In this document: one piece after another, positions 13,359 through 19,900 of the stretch
Position numbering within the stretch: the first letter of the stretch is position 1
How the letters are laid out: every line of letters starts with the position of its first letter
DNA from: a virus
IMG/VR virus record: IMGVR_UViG_3300037584_002567
Location: 1-24,569 of that record
Reading direction: 5' to 3' (one strand)
DNA length: 24,569 nucleotides
Position numbers and translations under genes: made by a program
The notes under the pieces: generated by a model
What the model saw: only the letters and a program-made list of their open reading frames with translations
Databases searched by the model: none
What the model was told of the DNA's origin: nothing

Positions 13359-15038
13359 TTAAAAGTTGAAATAATCTTGATTGTCTTTTTCACCTTTTAG
13401 CTTTTTATTAATTTTTCTTTGTTTGCGATATTTCCTAAGTTCCCATCTTTTTTTAGCCCAAAATGGATTATGACCACGTTTTTTAGCGAGTTTGTACCAA
13501 TCATCTAATGTTACACATTGTGCTTCTTCTTGTTTTTTGATTTTAGTTCGCAAATCAAAATCAATTCTTATGTCATCAAGTTCTACTTCTGCAAGTTTTG
13601 TTAATTTTAAAAATTGATTAATTGAATGTTTTGAATAGACATTTAATTTTTGAAATTCTTTCCATTGTGCCTCATAAAAACATTGTGCAAATGTATTTCT
13701 AGGTTTTGCAAAAAGTTTAAATTGTGTTTTATTGTAGTCATCTGAGTATGAGAAAAAATATAATTTTGCACCTGTAGATATTTCTATAATTGGATCTCCT
13801 GTTTGTAAGTTTAAATTCTTTTTCATTTTTACTAATTCGCCTTCTTTATAAATTATTTCTCTTTTTCTAATTTCTCTAACGTGTCCACAAACAGGGCAAG
13901 ATGCTTGTGGCTTGTAAACTGCGAAACATACTTCGCAAGTTTCTACTTGTGGTGCTGTTTCACCTTTTCTTTTTGATTTAGCTTTTTGATTTAGATCATA
14001 ATGTCTTATGTCATCAACAAATCCATGACGTTTTGTGTTACCTACATGATCTAAAACTATTGCTGTTTTATTAGGTTCTGGTCTTAAGACTCTTCCTACT
14101 TGTTGTATATATAGTGCTTCTGATTGTGTTGGTCTGAGAAGTATTGCACATGAACAGTTTTCGACATCAAAACCTTCTGATACTACATCTATAGAAACAA
14201 GGATTTGTACTTTACCATTTTTAAATCTGGTAGTTAGATTGTCTCTATCTGTTCGAGACATATCACCTGTTATAAGTTCTGCCTTATATCCCGCTTGTTT
14301 AAATTTATTTGTTACATATTTACCATGTTTTACTGAAATACAAAAAGCTATAGCGGGTTTGTTGTCTGCAAGTTTTTTATAGTTTTCTACTGCATCACCA
14401 ACTATATCTACTTTTTCAAACTCGTTTTCTACCTCTTTTTGTGCAAAATCACCCTTAATTGTCCTTATTTTGTCTAAATTTAGTTTATTTGGCGGTGCAT
14501 ATACCTCATGTGGTGCAAGAAATTTCTTATCAACGAGTTCTGGTATGCTTGTTCCAACGATTAAGTCATCAAAGACTTCTCCTAACCCCGCACCTGTCAT
14601 TCTCATAGGTGTAGCTGTTACCCCAAGTTTTATTGTATTTTTATAAAAATCTAAAATCTTCCTCCAAGATCTAGCTACTGCGTGATGTGCTTCATCAAGA
14701 ATAATAAGATTAGGTTGCCATTTATCGTTAAGTCTTCTTATTAGTGTTTGAACAGAAGCTACTTGCACCATACTTGTTTTAGGTTCATAACCAGAAGCTA
14801 TGATTCCATGATTAACTTTATTCTTTTTAAGTTTGTTTGATGCTTGATCAATAAGCTCTTTTCTGTGAACAAGGATAAGAACATTAGAACCTTTTAATTT
14901 TGCAAGTTTTGTTATTTCAGAAAATATAACTGTTTTACCCGCACCTGTAGGAAGTGTAAGCAATACGGATTTGTTATCGTTTTGAATCGACTTTCTAATA
15001 TTATTTATTGCTGACTTTTGATAATCCCTTAATTGCAT
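13359..15038 (-). CDS. SF2 DEAD/DEAH-box helicase
   Basis: 559 residues. Walker A TGAGKT (31-36), DEAH (115-118), TAT (141-143, motif III), and helicase C-terminal motifs including VSEGFD (286-291) and QQVGRVLRP (312-320, motif VI) place it with SSL2/YejH-type superfamily 2 helicases. A four-cysteine zinc ribbon (C368, C371, C381, C384) follows. The C-terminal 160 residues are basic and lineage-specific. It probably remodels replication or recombination intermediates. It is transcribed away from the divergent promoter region at 15043-15098. Confidence 0.9.
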   Translation of the reverse strand: MQLRDYQKSAINNIRKSIQNDNKSVLLTLPTGAGKTVIFSEITKLAKLKGSNVLILVHRKELIDQASNKLKKNKVNHGIIASGYEPKTSMVQVASVQTLIRRLNDKWQPNLIILDEAHHAVARSWRKILDFYKNTIKLGVTATPMRMTGAGLGEVFDDLIVGTSIPELVDKKFLAPHEVYAPPNKLNLDKIRTIKGDFAQKEVENEFEKVDIVGDAVENYKKLADNKPAIAFCISVKHGKYVTNKFKQAGYKAELITGDMSRTDRDNLTTRFKNGKVQILVSIDVVSEGFDVENCSCAILLRPTQSEALYIQQVGRVLRPEPNKTAIVLDHVGNTKRHGFVDDIRHYDLNQKAKSKRKGETAPQVETCEVCFAVYKPQASCPVCGHVREIRKREIIYKEGELVKMKKNLNLQTGDPIIEISTGAKLYFFSYSDDYNKTQFKLFAKPRNTFAQCFYEAQWKEFQKLNVYSKHSINQFLKLTKLAEVELDDIRIDFDLRTKIKKQEEAQCVTLDDWYKLAKKRGHNPFWAKKRWELRKYRKQRKINKKLKGEKDNQDYFNF

Positions 15039-15042
15039 AGGG

Positions 15043-15098
15043 TTGACAAATACTATCTTATACTATACCATACTAGTATATGTCGCCTTATACGTCAA
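15043..15098. promoter_or_regulatory. Face-to-face promoters over a palindrome
   Basis: Plus strand: TTGACA (15043-15048), a 17-base spacer, TACCAT (15066-15071). Minus strand: TTGACG (15098-15093), a 17-base spacer, TAGTAT (15075-15070). The two -10 boxes overlap, and the perfect palindrome ATACTAGTAT (15070-15079) covers both. Binding there would block both directions at once. The same ATACTA/TAGTAT half-sites recur in the minus-strand promoters. Confidence 0.65.
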
Positions 15099-15101
15099 GT
15101 T

Positions 15102-15290
15102 ATGACAATAACAGATAACGAAATTATGCTAAAAATTGAAAGTGATTTAATTGTAAATCTGGGAGTCGCCTTAATAAAACAGGGTTGTCCTGATGACACA
15201 GAAATGTCTGGGTTTGACATGACACTTGGAGAATTTAAAAAAATGGCTCAACTTTCACAAGAAGAAATTAATTTATTAAGAGGTAAGTAA
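15102..15290 (+). CDS. Small acidic hypothetical protein
   Basis: 62 residues from ATG 15102 (MTITDNEIMLKIESDLIV). An upstream ATG at 15033 is in frame but would cross the promoter, so 15102 is preferred. The sequence is acidic and helical, with no recognised domain. First gene of the rightward recombination operon. Confidence 0.6.
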   Translation: MTITDNEIMLKIESDLIVNLGVALIKQGCPDDTEMSGFDMTLGEFKKMAQLSQEEINLLRGK

Positions 15291-15500
15291 ATGGACGAAA
15301 CAAAAGCAGAGCTTGTTGACAAGCTAATACTTTATGTAAGAACAGATAATTACAATGCTTTCTTTTCAGCTTGTAATCGTGGAATGAATATTTATGGAAA
15401 TAAGCAGTTTGCAGATATGATGCACTACGATTTTATTTTTAAATTATTTTCTTGCGAAGCTGTAGATACATTTATTAAATGGGGAGAAAAGTTGAAATGA
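15291..15500 (+). CDS. Small hypothetical protein
   Basis: 69 residues, helical, with aromatic clusters (NAFFSACNRGMNIYG, HYDFIFKLF). The start codon follows the upstream stop directly and its own stop overlaps the exonuclease start (ATGA). Not recognised. Could be a small partner of the recombination proteins. Confidence 0.58.
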   Translation: MDETKAELVDKLILYVRTDNYNAFFSACNRGMNIYGNKQFADMMHYDFIFKLFSCEAVDTFIKWGEKLK

Positions 15501-16327
15501 TTTATAAACCAGAAATCATAAGTAATGCTGATTATCATGTAAGAAAAGGTAATGAGTCTTCTACAAATATTAGACATGCTTTAATTAGCCCTAAAAAATA
15601 TTTGCATGGTAAAACAGCAATACAAGTTCCAACAAAAGCAATGGAAGAAGGAACTGCTGTTCATACTTTTTTCTTAGAAAATAATAAATTTCATGATGAA
15701 TATATTTTTAGACCAGAAGGATTAAATGCAAGAACAAAAGAAGGTAAAGAATGGATGAAAGAAAATGAAGGCAAGAAGATTTTGTCTTATGAATGGAAAC
15801 AAAATTTAGAATTAATGAATGAGTCTATTATGGATAGTCCCGCAAAAATAATCTATAATAACGACAATTACAGCGAATTAAGCTTTTTTTGGGATGATTT
15901 ATACGGAATAAAAGGAAAATGTAGACCTGATTGTTTATCTTACAATGGTCGTTTTGTCATAGATTTAAAAACTACACAAGATGCAAGTCCTAAAGGTTTT
16001 CAAAAATCTATTGGTGGATTTGGTTATCACATCCAGGCATCTTGGTATTTAAGAGGGCTTAGAAAATTAGGAGTAAAAGTAGATGAATTTCTATTTGTTG
16101 CGATAGAAAAAACAGCACCTTTTTGTGTTGGTGTTTATAGGGCTGACAAAGAAATGCTCGAAGAAGGTGAGAAGAAAGTAGAAGAAGCATTAAAGATTAT
16201 TTCTCAATGCAATAACAACATGCATTGGGCTGACTACACACCAGAGATCCTTGATATTAGCCTTCCTCCTTGGATGGTTAATAAGAAAAACCAAACACAA
16301 CAAATGGAGGAAATTGAACTTTATTGA
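15497..16327 (+). CDS. Exo8-like PD-(D/E)XK exonuclease
   Basis: 276 residues from ATG 15497. The pattern fits the RecE/Exo8-type nuclease domain: NIRHALISPKKY near the N-terminus (24-35), GTAVHTFFLE (52-61, histidine of the alpha/beta core), E127, KCRPDCL with D145, and FVIDLKTT (153-160, catalytic D156 and K158), followed by YHIQASWYLRGL (177-188). It would resect double-stranded ends 5'-3' to give the single strand used by the RecT-like protein. It couples to the previous gene through an ATGA overlap. Confidence 0.85.
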   Translation: MIYKPEIISNADYHVRKGNESSTNIRHALISPKKYLHGKTAIQVPTKAMEEGTAVHTFFLENNKFHDEYIFRPEGLNARTKEGKEWMKENEGKKILSYEWKQNLELMNESIMDSPAKIIYNNDNYSELSFFWDDLYGIKGKCRPDCLSYNGRFVIDLKTTQDASPKGFQKSIGGFGYHIQASWYLRGLRKLGVKVDEFLFVAIEKTAPFCVGVYRADKEMLEEGEKKVEEALKIISQCNNNMHWADYTPEILDISLPPWMVNKKNQTQQMEEIELY

Positions 16328-16449
16328 TGCCACAGTTCCCAGAAGAACCATACGAGGGTCAAGTTTATTATGACCCAGAACAAAAAAAGACTTGGATGTT
16401 TGCACAACGTCAATGGGTCGATATTACATACGAGGATTTACCAGAATGA
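16327..16449 (+). CDS. 40-residue conserved phage protein
   Basis: A short frame from ATG 16327 to TGA 16447-16449. The start overlaps the upstream stop (TGATG) and the stop overlaps the next ATG (ATGA). The product starts MPQFPEEPYEGQVYYDPEQ and contains KTWMFAQRQWVDIT, a pattern (P-x-x-GQ-x-Y...W...W) I have seen in short hypothetical phage proteins near structural or recombination genes. Function unknown. Confidence 0.6.
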   Translation: MPQFPEEPYEGQVYYDPEQKKTWMFAQRQWVDITYEDLPE

Positions 16450-16637
16450 AAATTAATTTCCCTAAAAACCCATCTATCGGACAAATATTTTTCAGTCCTA
16501 ATCATTTTAAAGTTTTTAGATTTGATGAAATAGAAGTAAAAGATGGAATAAGGACAGAATTTATAGATGATTGGATTGATGTTACAAAAAGTTTTTTAGA
16601 ACTCAAACATGACGAAATCAAAGGAGAAAAAAAATGA
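16446..16637 (+). CDS. Small hypothetical protein
   Basis: 63 residues from ATG 16446, which overlaps the upstream stop (ATGA). An upstream ATG at 16392 lies inside the 40-residue gene and is not needed. The protein has a proline-rich start (FPKNPSIGQIFFSPNHFKVFRFD) similar in layout to its neighbour, and a basic tail. Not recognised. Confidence 0.55.
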   Translation: MKINFPKNPSIGQIFFSPNHFKVFRFDEIEVKDGIRTEFIDDWIDVTKSFLELKHDEIKGEKK

Positions 16638-17263
16638 CAACAGAAATCACAAAAATTAATACAGATGGCGAGTCTTCCATCTATCAAACTACAGAAACCT
16701 TTGAGTTTGCACAAAGACAAGCTAAAAGTTTGTGTCAATCACAATTAGTACCAACACAATATCAAGGTCAGAATGGATTGTCTAATTGTCTTGTTGCTTT
16801 GGAAATGAGTAAGAGGATGAATCTTAGTCCTCTAACTGTTATGCAAAACTTAAATGTTATACATGGCAAACCAACATGGTCAGCACAATTTATTTCTAGT
16901 CAAATAATTGGTTGCGGTAGATTTAAAAACTTTGATTATATAGTTACTGGTAAAGATGATAGTTTATCTGTTCAATGCCAAGCTATAAGACTTGAGGACA
17001 ATAAATTATTAAAAGGTACAGCAGTATCTATGAAGATGGCACAGAAAGAAGGTTGGACTGCAAAGAATAAAAAGTATCAATCTATGCCAGAAATCATGCT
17101 GAAAGCAAGAGCCTCTACATTCTTTGGTAGGCAATACATACCTGATCTTTTGTTAGGTGTGCAAACTAGCGAAGAGGTTGTAGACATTGAGCCTATTAAT
17201 GTAACTGATACTGTAGAACCAGAAGTTGTACAACAGGAGAAAAAAGATGACTTTGGATTCTAA
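16634..17263 (+). CDS. recT: RecT-like single-strand annealing protein
   Basis: 209 residues. The stretch from residue 14 to about 180 matches phage RecT-family proteins: FAQRQAKSLCQSQLVPTQYQ, NCLVALEMSKRMNLSPLTVMQNLNVIHGKPTWSAQFI, MPEIMLKARASTFFGRQYIPDLLLGVQTSEEVVD. It anneals complementary single strands during recombination-dependent replication. It starts at ATG 16634, overlapping the upstream stop, and has a GGAG-type site. The Exo8-like gene two places upstream forms the expected nuclease/annealase pair. Confidence 0.85.
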   Translation: MTTEITKINTDGESSIYQTTETFEFAQRQAKSLCQSQLVPTQYQGQNGLSNCLVALEMSKRMNLSPLTVMQNLNVIHGKPTWSAQFISSQIIGCGRFKNFDYIVTGKDDSLSVQCQAIRLEDNKLLKGTAVSMKMAQKEGWTAKNKKYQSMPEIMLKARASTFFGRQYIPDLLLGVQTSEEVVDIEPINVTDTVEPEVVQQEKKDDFGF

Positions 17264-17441
17264 AAAAGAGTTCTTAACATCTCAAGAACTTGCCGATAGA
17301 TGGCGAGTTCATCTTGACTCTATTCATAGGTGGAGAAGAGAGGGTAAACCTCCAAGTTTCTATTCTATAAATGGAAAAATCCTCTATAAGTTGGCTGAGA
17401 TAGAGGATCTCGAATTAGCCAAACGTCAATCAAACAATTAA
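17247..17441 (+). CDS. Helix-turn-helix (excisionase-like) protein
   Basis: 64 residues from ATG 17247, inside the tail of recT; an AGGAG Shine-Dalgarno precedes it. The core LTSQELADRWRVHLDSIHRWRREGKPP (about 9-35) followed by a beta wing (SINGKILYKLAEIEDLE) fits the MerR/excisionase winged-helix pattern. It may be an excisionase or a small regulator of this operon. An integrase is not present in the window, so excision is only one option. Frame overlap with recT is 17 bases. Confidence 0.65.
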   Translation: MTLDSKKEFLTSQELADRWRVHLDSIHRWRREGKPPSFYSINGKILYKLAEIEDLELAKRQSNN

Positions 17442-17445
17442 GCAA

Positions 17446-17826
17446 ATGACTTTTAAACTAAAACTTGCAATTTTTTCTAATACAGAAGAAGACCACAAAA
17501 GAGTATATGGCGATAGCTATGACTCAAGTAAAAACTATCCTAGATATTCTGGTAACTTACAAATACCTGAGTCTGAATTAATAAAATTTATTGATTATCT
17601 ACAGAAATGTAAAACTGATCCTAATGAATATTATGGTGAGCCAGTTGTACCTGTAAAAGTTAGTGGTTGGTTATCACAATCTAATAATGGCAAAAACTAT
17701 CAGGCATTAAATATAGAGCCTGTATATGCAAAACAAAAAGAAATAGAAGAATCTGGATCTAGTGATAGTGCAAGTCCTTCAAGTCCTCCACCAACTAACA
17801 AGCAAGAAGAAGATTTTCCCTTTTAA
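17446..17826 (+). CDS. SSB-like single-strand-binding protein
   Basis: 126 residues. The C-terminus EEDFPF, following a disordered S/P-rich linker (about 105-120), matches the acidic tip by which SSB proteins bind partners. The N-terminal 100 residues (KLKLAIFSNTEE, YSGNLQIPESEL, VPVKVSGWLSQSNNGKNYQALNIEP) read as the strands of an OB-like fold. It directly follows recT and the HTH gene, consistent with a recombination role. The OB assignment is weaker than the tip. Array unit 0 begins 3 bases after the stop. Confidence 0.6.
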   Translation: MTFKLKLAIFSNTEEDHKRVYGDSYDSSKNYPRYSGNLQIPESELIKFIDYLQKCKTDPNEYYGEPVVPVKVSGWLSQSNNGKNYQALNIEPVYAKQKEIEESGSSDSASPSSPPPTNKQEEDFPF

Positions 17827-17829
17827 CAA

Positions 17830-17956
17830 TGTGGCATTAGGGAAGGGAGTCGAAGCCTGTCTGTAACCCTATGTAAGTCCACACTTACGATTGGTTGACA
17901 TCTGTTGTCTTCTATTCCGTTGATCTAACATCATAGTTTGCCTGTACTTAACAGGC
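17830..17956 (+). ncRNA. Array unit 0, divergent copy upstream of the RAMP-like gene
   Basis: It has the same design as units 1-5. P1 is TGTGG (17830-17834) with CCACA (17879-17883), inside which CAT (17835-17837), P2 (TAGGG/CCCTA, 17838-17842 and 17867-17871, here a long arm of about 34 nt) and TGTAAGT (17872-17878) occur in order. A variable segment (17884-17934) follows. The 3' hairpin GCCTGT-ACTTA-ACAGGC is at 17940-17956. P1 and P2 differ in sequence from the other units, but the pairing and the CAT/TGTAAGT core are kept. It starts 3 bases after the SSB-like stop. Confidence 0.72.
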
Positions 17957-17986
17957 ACTTATATCTTATTTTTTATCTCTAAACTT

Positions 17987-18658
17987 ATGGCACTTTACAA
18001 AGTCCTCGGAACACTAGAAGGTATTACACCAATACAACTTCAAAATCCAATGTATCAGCATCCATCAGAACCGCTATACAAAATCCGTACACCTATTTCA
18101 CAAAAAAGAAAAAAGACCGAAGAAGATCATATAACTCTTTCTAAATTAGATTTTCTTATGTCTTGTCATTGGGCTGTAGATAGTACTGACGATTGTGATT
18201 GTACTGTTGATACAAATGGGAATGTATCTTTCACAGGTTTTAAAGATCCATATATGCCCGCAGAAATGTTGCGTAAGTCAATAAGAAACTCTGCAAAAGC
18301 ACTTAACAACAGGAAAGGGGCTGCGTTTGATAGAGGTGTAACTGTCTCAGAAGATATGCTTCTTAATTATGACGGTGCAAAAGATTGCAATGGTATGTGG
18401 AATGACAAACTTTGGGTTAGGTTACGAGGTGAAAGATCTGGTAGTTTGATATGGATCACTAGGGTAAAGATACCTCAATGGTCAGTTAATTTTTCATTAA
18501 CTTGTGATACAAGTCAGGTTGAGATTTCAGAATTAGAAACTATGCTTAAAGCTAGTGGAAAATATTCTGGTGTTGGAAGTTATAGACCTGAGAATGGTGG
18601 CAATGCGGGAAAGTTTGAGGTTACTGAGTTTGAATACGAAGAGATAGCATTGATTTAA
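17987..18658 (+). CDS. RAMP/Cas7-like phage protein (candidate RNA-binding effector)
   Basis: 223 residues. Features that recall the RAMP/Cas7 superfamily are a start strand YKVLGTLEGITPIQLQ (4-19), a helix MPAEMLRKSIRNSAKALN (90-107) like the LKGALR helix of RAMPs, and a C-terminal glycine-rich loop GVGSYRPENGGNAGKFEV (195-212). A W-x-V-N-F strand precedes the loop. I also know this signature from a large family of phage proteins annotated as hypothetical. It is flanked by the six structured array units, its stop lies 3 bases before unit 1, and a TTTTTTATCTCTAAACTT leader precedes the ATG. It probably binds the array RNA. The family assignment is by eye and moderate. Confidence 0.5.
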   Translation: MALYKVLGTLEGITPIQLQNPMYQHPSEPLYKIRTPISQKRKKTEEDHITLSKLDFLMSCHWAVDSTDDCDCTVDTNGNVSFTGFKDPYMPAEMLRKSIRNSAKALNNRKGAAFDRGVTVSEDMLLNYDGAKDCNGMWNDKLWVRLRGERSGSLIWITRVKIPQWSVNFSLTCDTSQVEISELETMLKASGKYSGVGSYRPENGGNAGKFEVTEFEYEEIALI

Positions 18659-18661
18659 ATT

Positions 18662-18787
18662 TCTAGGCATCTTCGGTGTAAGTCCTAGATTTATCTTACT
18701 TTGGCTTCGCTTGACATAGGATGAGATATTTTACCTTGAATTGAGTTATGTCGACCTAACTTACAAGTCCGCCTGTACTTAACAGGC
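18662..18787 (+). ncRNA. Array unit 1
   Basis: P1 TCTAGG/CCTAGA (18662-18667, 18684-18689), CAT, tetraloop-like P2 CTTCGG (18671-18676) and TGTAAGT (18677-18683). The variable segment is 18690-18764 and can itself fold (GACATA with TATGTC, about 18712-18753). The 3' hairpin is at 18771-18787 with loop ACTTA. It begins 3 bases after the RAMP-like stop codon. Confidence 0.75.
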
Positions 18788-18800
18788 AACAATATTTTCA

Positions 18801-18918
18801 CTAGGCATAGATCATCCCTTGTAAGTCCTAGATTAAGTTAAGTTGATTTCTCGTCTTTTTTTTTACATTGCCTTGCGTTCTTTTAACTTAAACTACAAGT
18901 TTGGCTGTACTTAACAGC
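18801..18918 (+). ncRNA. Array unit 2
   Basis: P1 CTAGG/CCTAG (18801-18805, 18827-18831), CAT, a longer P2 loop (18809-18819) and TGTAAGT (18820-18826). The variable segment 18832-18895 includes TTAAGTTAA near its start and TTAACTTAA near its end, which can pair over 9 bp. The 3' hairpin (18903-18919) has GCTGT/ACAGC with a C-to-G change compensated by G-to-C relative to unit 1. Confidence 0.72.
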
Positions 18919-18928
18919 TACAAGTTTC

Positions 18929-19052
18929 ACTAGGCATCTAATAGTATAAGTCCTAGTATTTCCTTACCTTTGAATCTTTTTTCATCGCATATCTTATTTT
19001 GCATTTCTTTATTTTAGCTTAATTTGCAAGTTTGCCTGTACTACAACAGGCA
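18929..19052 (+). ncRNA. Array unit 3
   Basis: P1 ACTAGG/CCTAGT (18929-18934, 18952-18957), CAT, P2 CTAATAG and TATAAGT (18945-18951). The outer pair is A-T where unit 1 has T-A, a compensatory change. The variable segment is 18958-19026. The 3' hairpin TGCCTGT/ACAGGCA (19033-19052) has the aberrant loop ACTACA, so only three of the five loop-to-core pairs remain. Confidence 0.72.
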
Positions 19053-19062
19053 CAATTTTTTG

Positions 19063-19206
19063 CTAGGCATCTTTGGTGTAAGTCCTAGATATGTTCCATT
19101 ATCATATTATTCCTTGGCCTATTTTCCCTTAAGTTAGATTTTCCTATTTTCCCCTCGGTTAAGACTTCTTACCATGTGTTTCAAGTTTGGCTGTACTTAA
19201 CAGCCA
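19063..19206 (+). ncRNA. Array unit 4
   Basis: P1 CTAGG/CCTAG (19063-19067, 19084-19088), CAT, P2 CTTTGG, TGTAAGT (19077-19083). The longest variable segment (19089-19181, 93 nt) is rich in CCTT and CCCC runs. The 3' hairpin TGGCTGT-ACTTA-ACAGCCA (19188-19206) carries the same compensated pair as unit 2, here with a 7-bp stem. Confidence 0.75.
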
Positions 19207-19217
19207 CAGAATTTATA

Positions 19218-19346
19218 CTAGGCATCCTCGGTGTAAGTCCTAGATTGGGTTATTATAATTTGCCTTTCATTGGCTTGTATTCCCTTAGATTAATGTGTAT
19301 TTTAATCCGATCACTTAACTTTTAAGTTTGCCTGTACTTAACAGGC
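19218..19346 (+). ncRNA. Array unit 5
   Basis: P1 CTAGG/CCTAG (19218-19222, 19239-19243), CAT, P2 CCTCGG, TGTAAGT (19232-19238). The variable segment 19244-19323 contains an internal hairpin GATTAA/TTAATC. The 3' hairpin GCCTGT-ACTTA-ACAGGC is at 19330-19346. The TTATTTTTTATCTTTAATC leader and the next gene follow within 26 bases, as the RAMP-like gene follows unit 0. Confidence 0.75.
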
Positions 19347-19371
19347 TACATATTATTTTTTATCTTTAATC

Positions 19372-19875
19372 ATGCAAGATTTACCAATTCTATCAATCGA
19401 CTATCAGAAAATCCGTAAAGGTGATGTGTTTTCTGAAGAGCAAGTCCTTCATCACTACAAATATTTTTTATTAGGTGAAGAAGAGTATCATAAACGTCTT
19501 GATAAATACACCAAAAAAGAAGTTACTTATCATCCTGACGAATATGCTTTTAGGGATGTTTATAAGGATATAGAAAAGAACTGTAGAGAACTTGGTTATC
19601 CTGTTGTTGCAAAGACTAAAAAGAAAAAAATATATATTCTTGATGATAAACAAGCAGTAGATTATTTATCAAACAGGGCTGACTTACATATAGATAATTT
19701 TAAGAGAAAAGTGCAGAGACTTCATGTAGATATAGATGAAGAAAAACTATCTGATTACGATAGAAAACAGCTTGAACATAAGAAAAATTATTACACCTTA
19801 ATTCAAGGTCATATTGCACAAGGTCAAAAGTCTTTAAAAGAAATGCGTAAAAGAAAACAATTAGGTGGTAGATAA
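19372..19875 (+). CDS. Possible winged-helix protein beside the array
   Basis: 167 residues. The middle (about 55-105) reads as helix, helix, beta-hairpin (EYAFRDVYKDIEKNCRELG, then VVAKTKKKKIYILDDKQAVDYL), a winged-helix-like pattern. The C-terminal half is charged and coiled-coil-like with a basic end. It may bind nucleic acid. Its leader matches that of the RAMP-like gene, and it lies directly after unit 5, so it may belong to the same system. Family not recognised. Confidence 0.55.
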   Translation: MQDLPILSIDYQKIRKGDVFSEEQVLHHYKYFLLGEEEYHKRLDKYTKKEVTYHPDEYAFRDVYKDIEKNCRELGYPVVAKTKKKKIYILDDKQAVDYLSNRADLHIDNFKRKVQRLHVDIDEEKLSDYDRKQLEHKKNYYTLIQGHIAQGQKSLKEMRKRKQLGGR

Positions 19876-19900
19876 AGTAAGATTTCGGTATCTTATTTTT

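Larger units (their letters stand above)
18662..19346 (+). repeat. Five-unit structured repeat array
   Basis: Five tandem units, with 5' hairpins beginning at 18663, 18801, 18930, 19063 and 19218 (periods 138, 129, 133 and 155 nt), follow the RAMP-like gene. In each, a 5' hairpin with core CAT...TGTAAGT, a variable pyrimidine-rich segment (64-93 nt) and a 3' hairpin with loop ACTTA (ACTACA in unit 3) occur in the same order. The preserved words AAGT-x-x-GSCTGT before the 3' hairpin and the linkers of about 10-12 nt between units are also repeated. No open frame of note crosses the array. The periodicity and mixed constant/variable structure recall a CRISPR array but the constant parts are discontinuous. 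Confidence 0.85.

Noticed and set aside
13113-13400. Plus-strand reading frame across the VRR-NUC gene
   Set aside because: It is antisense to conserved nuclease motifs and has no leader.
17896-17912. The unit 0 variable segment contains TCTGTTGTC, complementary to GACAACAGA at the starts of the RecT-like gene (16634) and of the gene at 22330.
   Set aside because: A 9-nt match is expected many times by chance between about 430 nt of variable sequence and 24 kb; both genes simply start ATGACAACAGA.
17830-17956. tRNA or tRNA-like gene upstream of the RAMP-like gene
   Set aside because: No cloverleaf, T-loop or acceptor pattern can be drawn; the structure instead matches the array units.
18662-19346. 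Classical CRISPR array
   Set aside because: The constant parts are two separate hairpins, not one contiguous repeat of 25-40 bases, the variable segments differ in length (64-93 nt), and no cas1/cas2 or adaptation genes are present.
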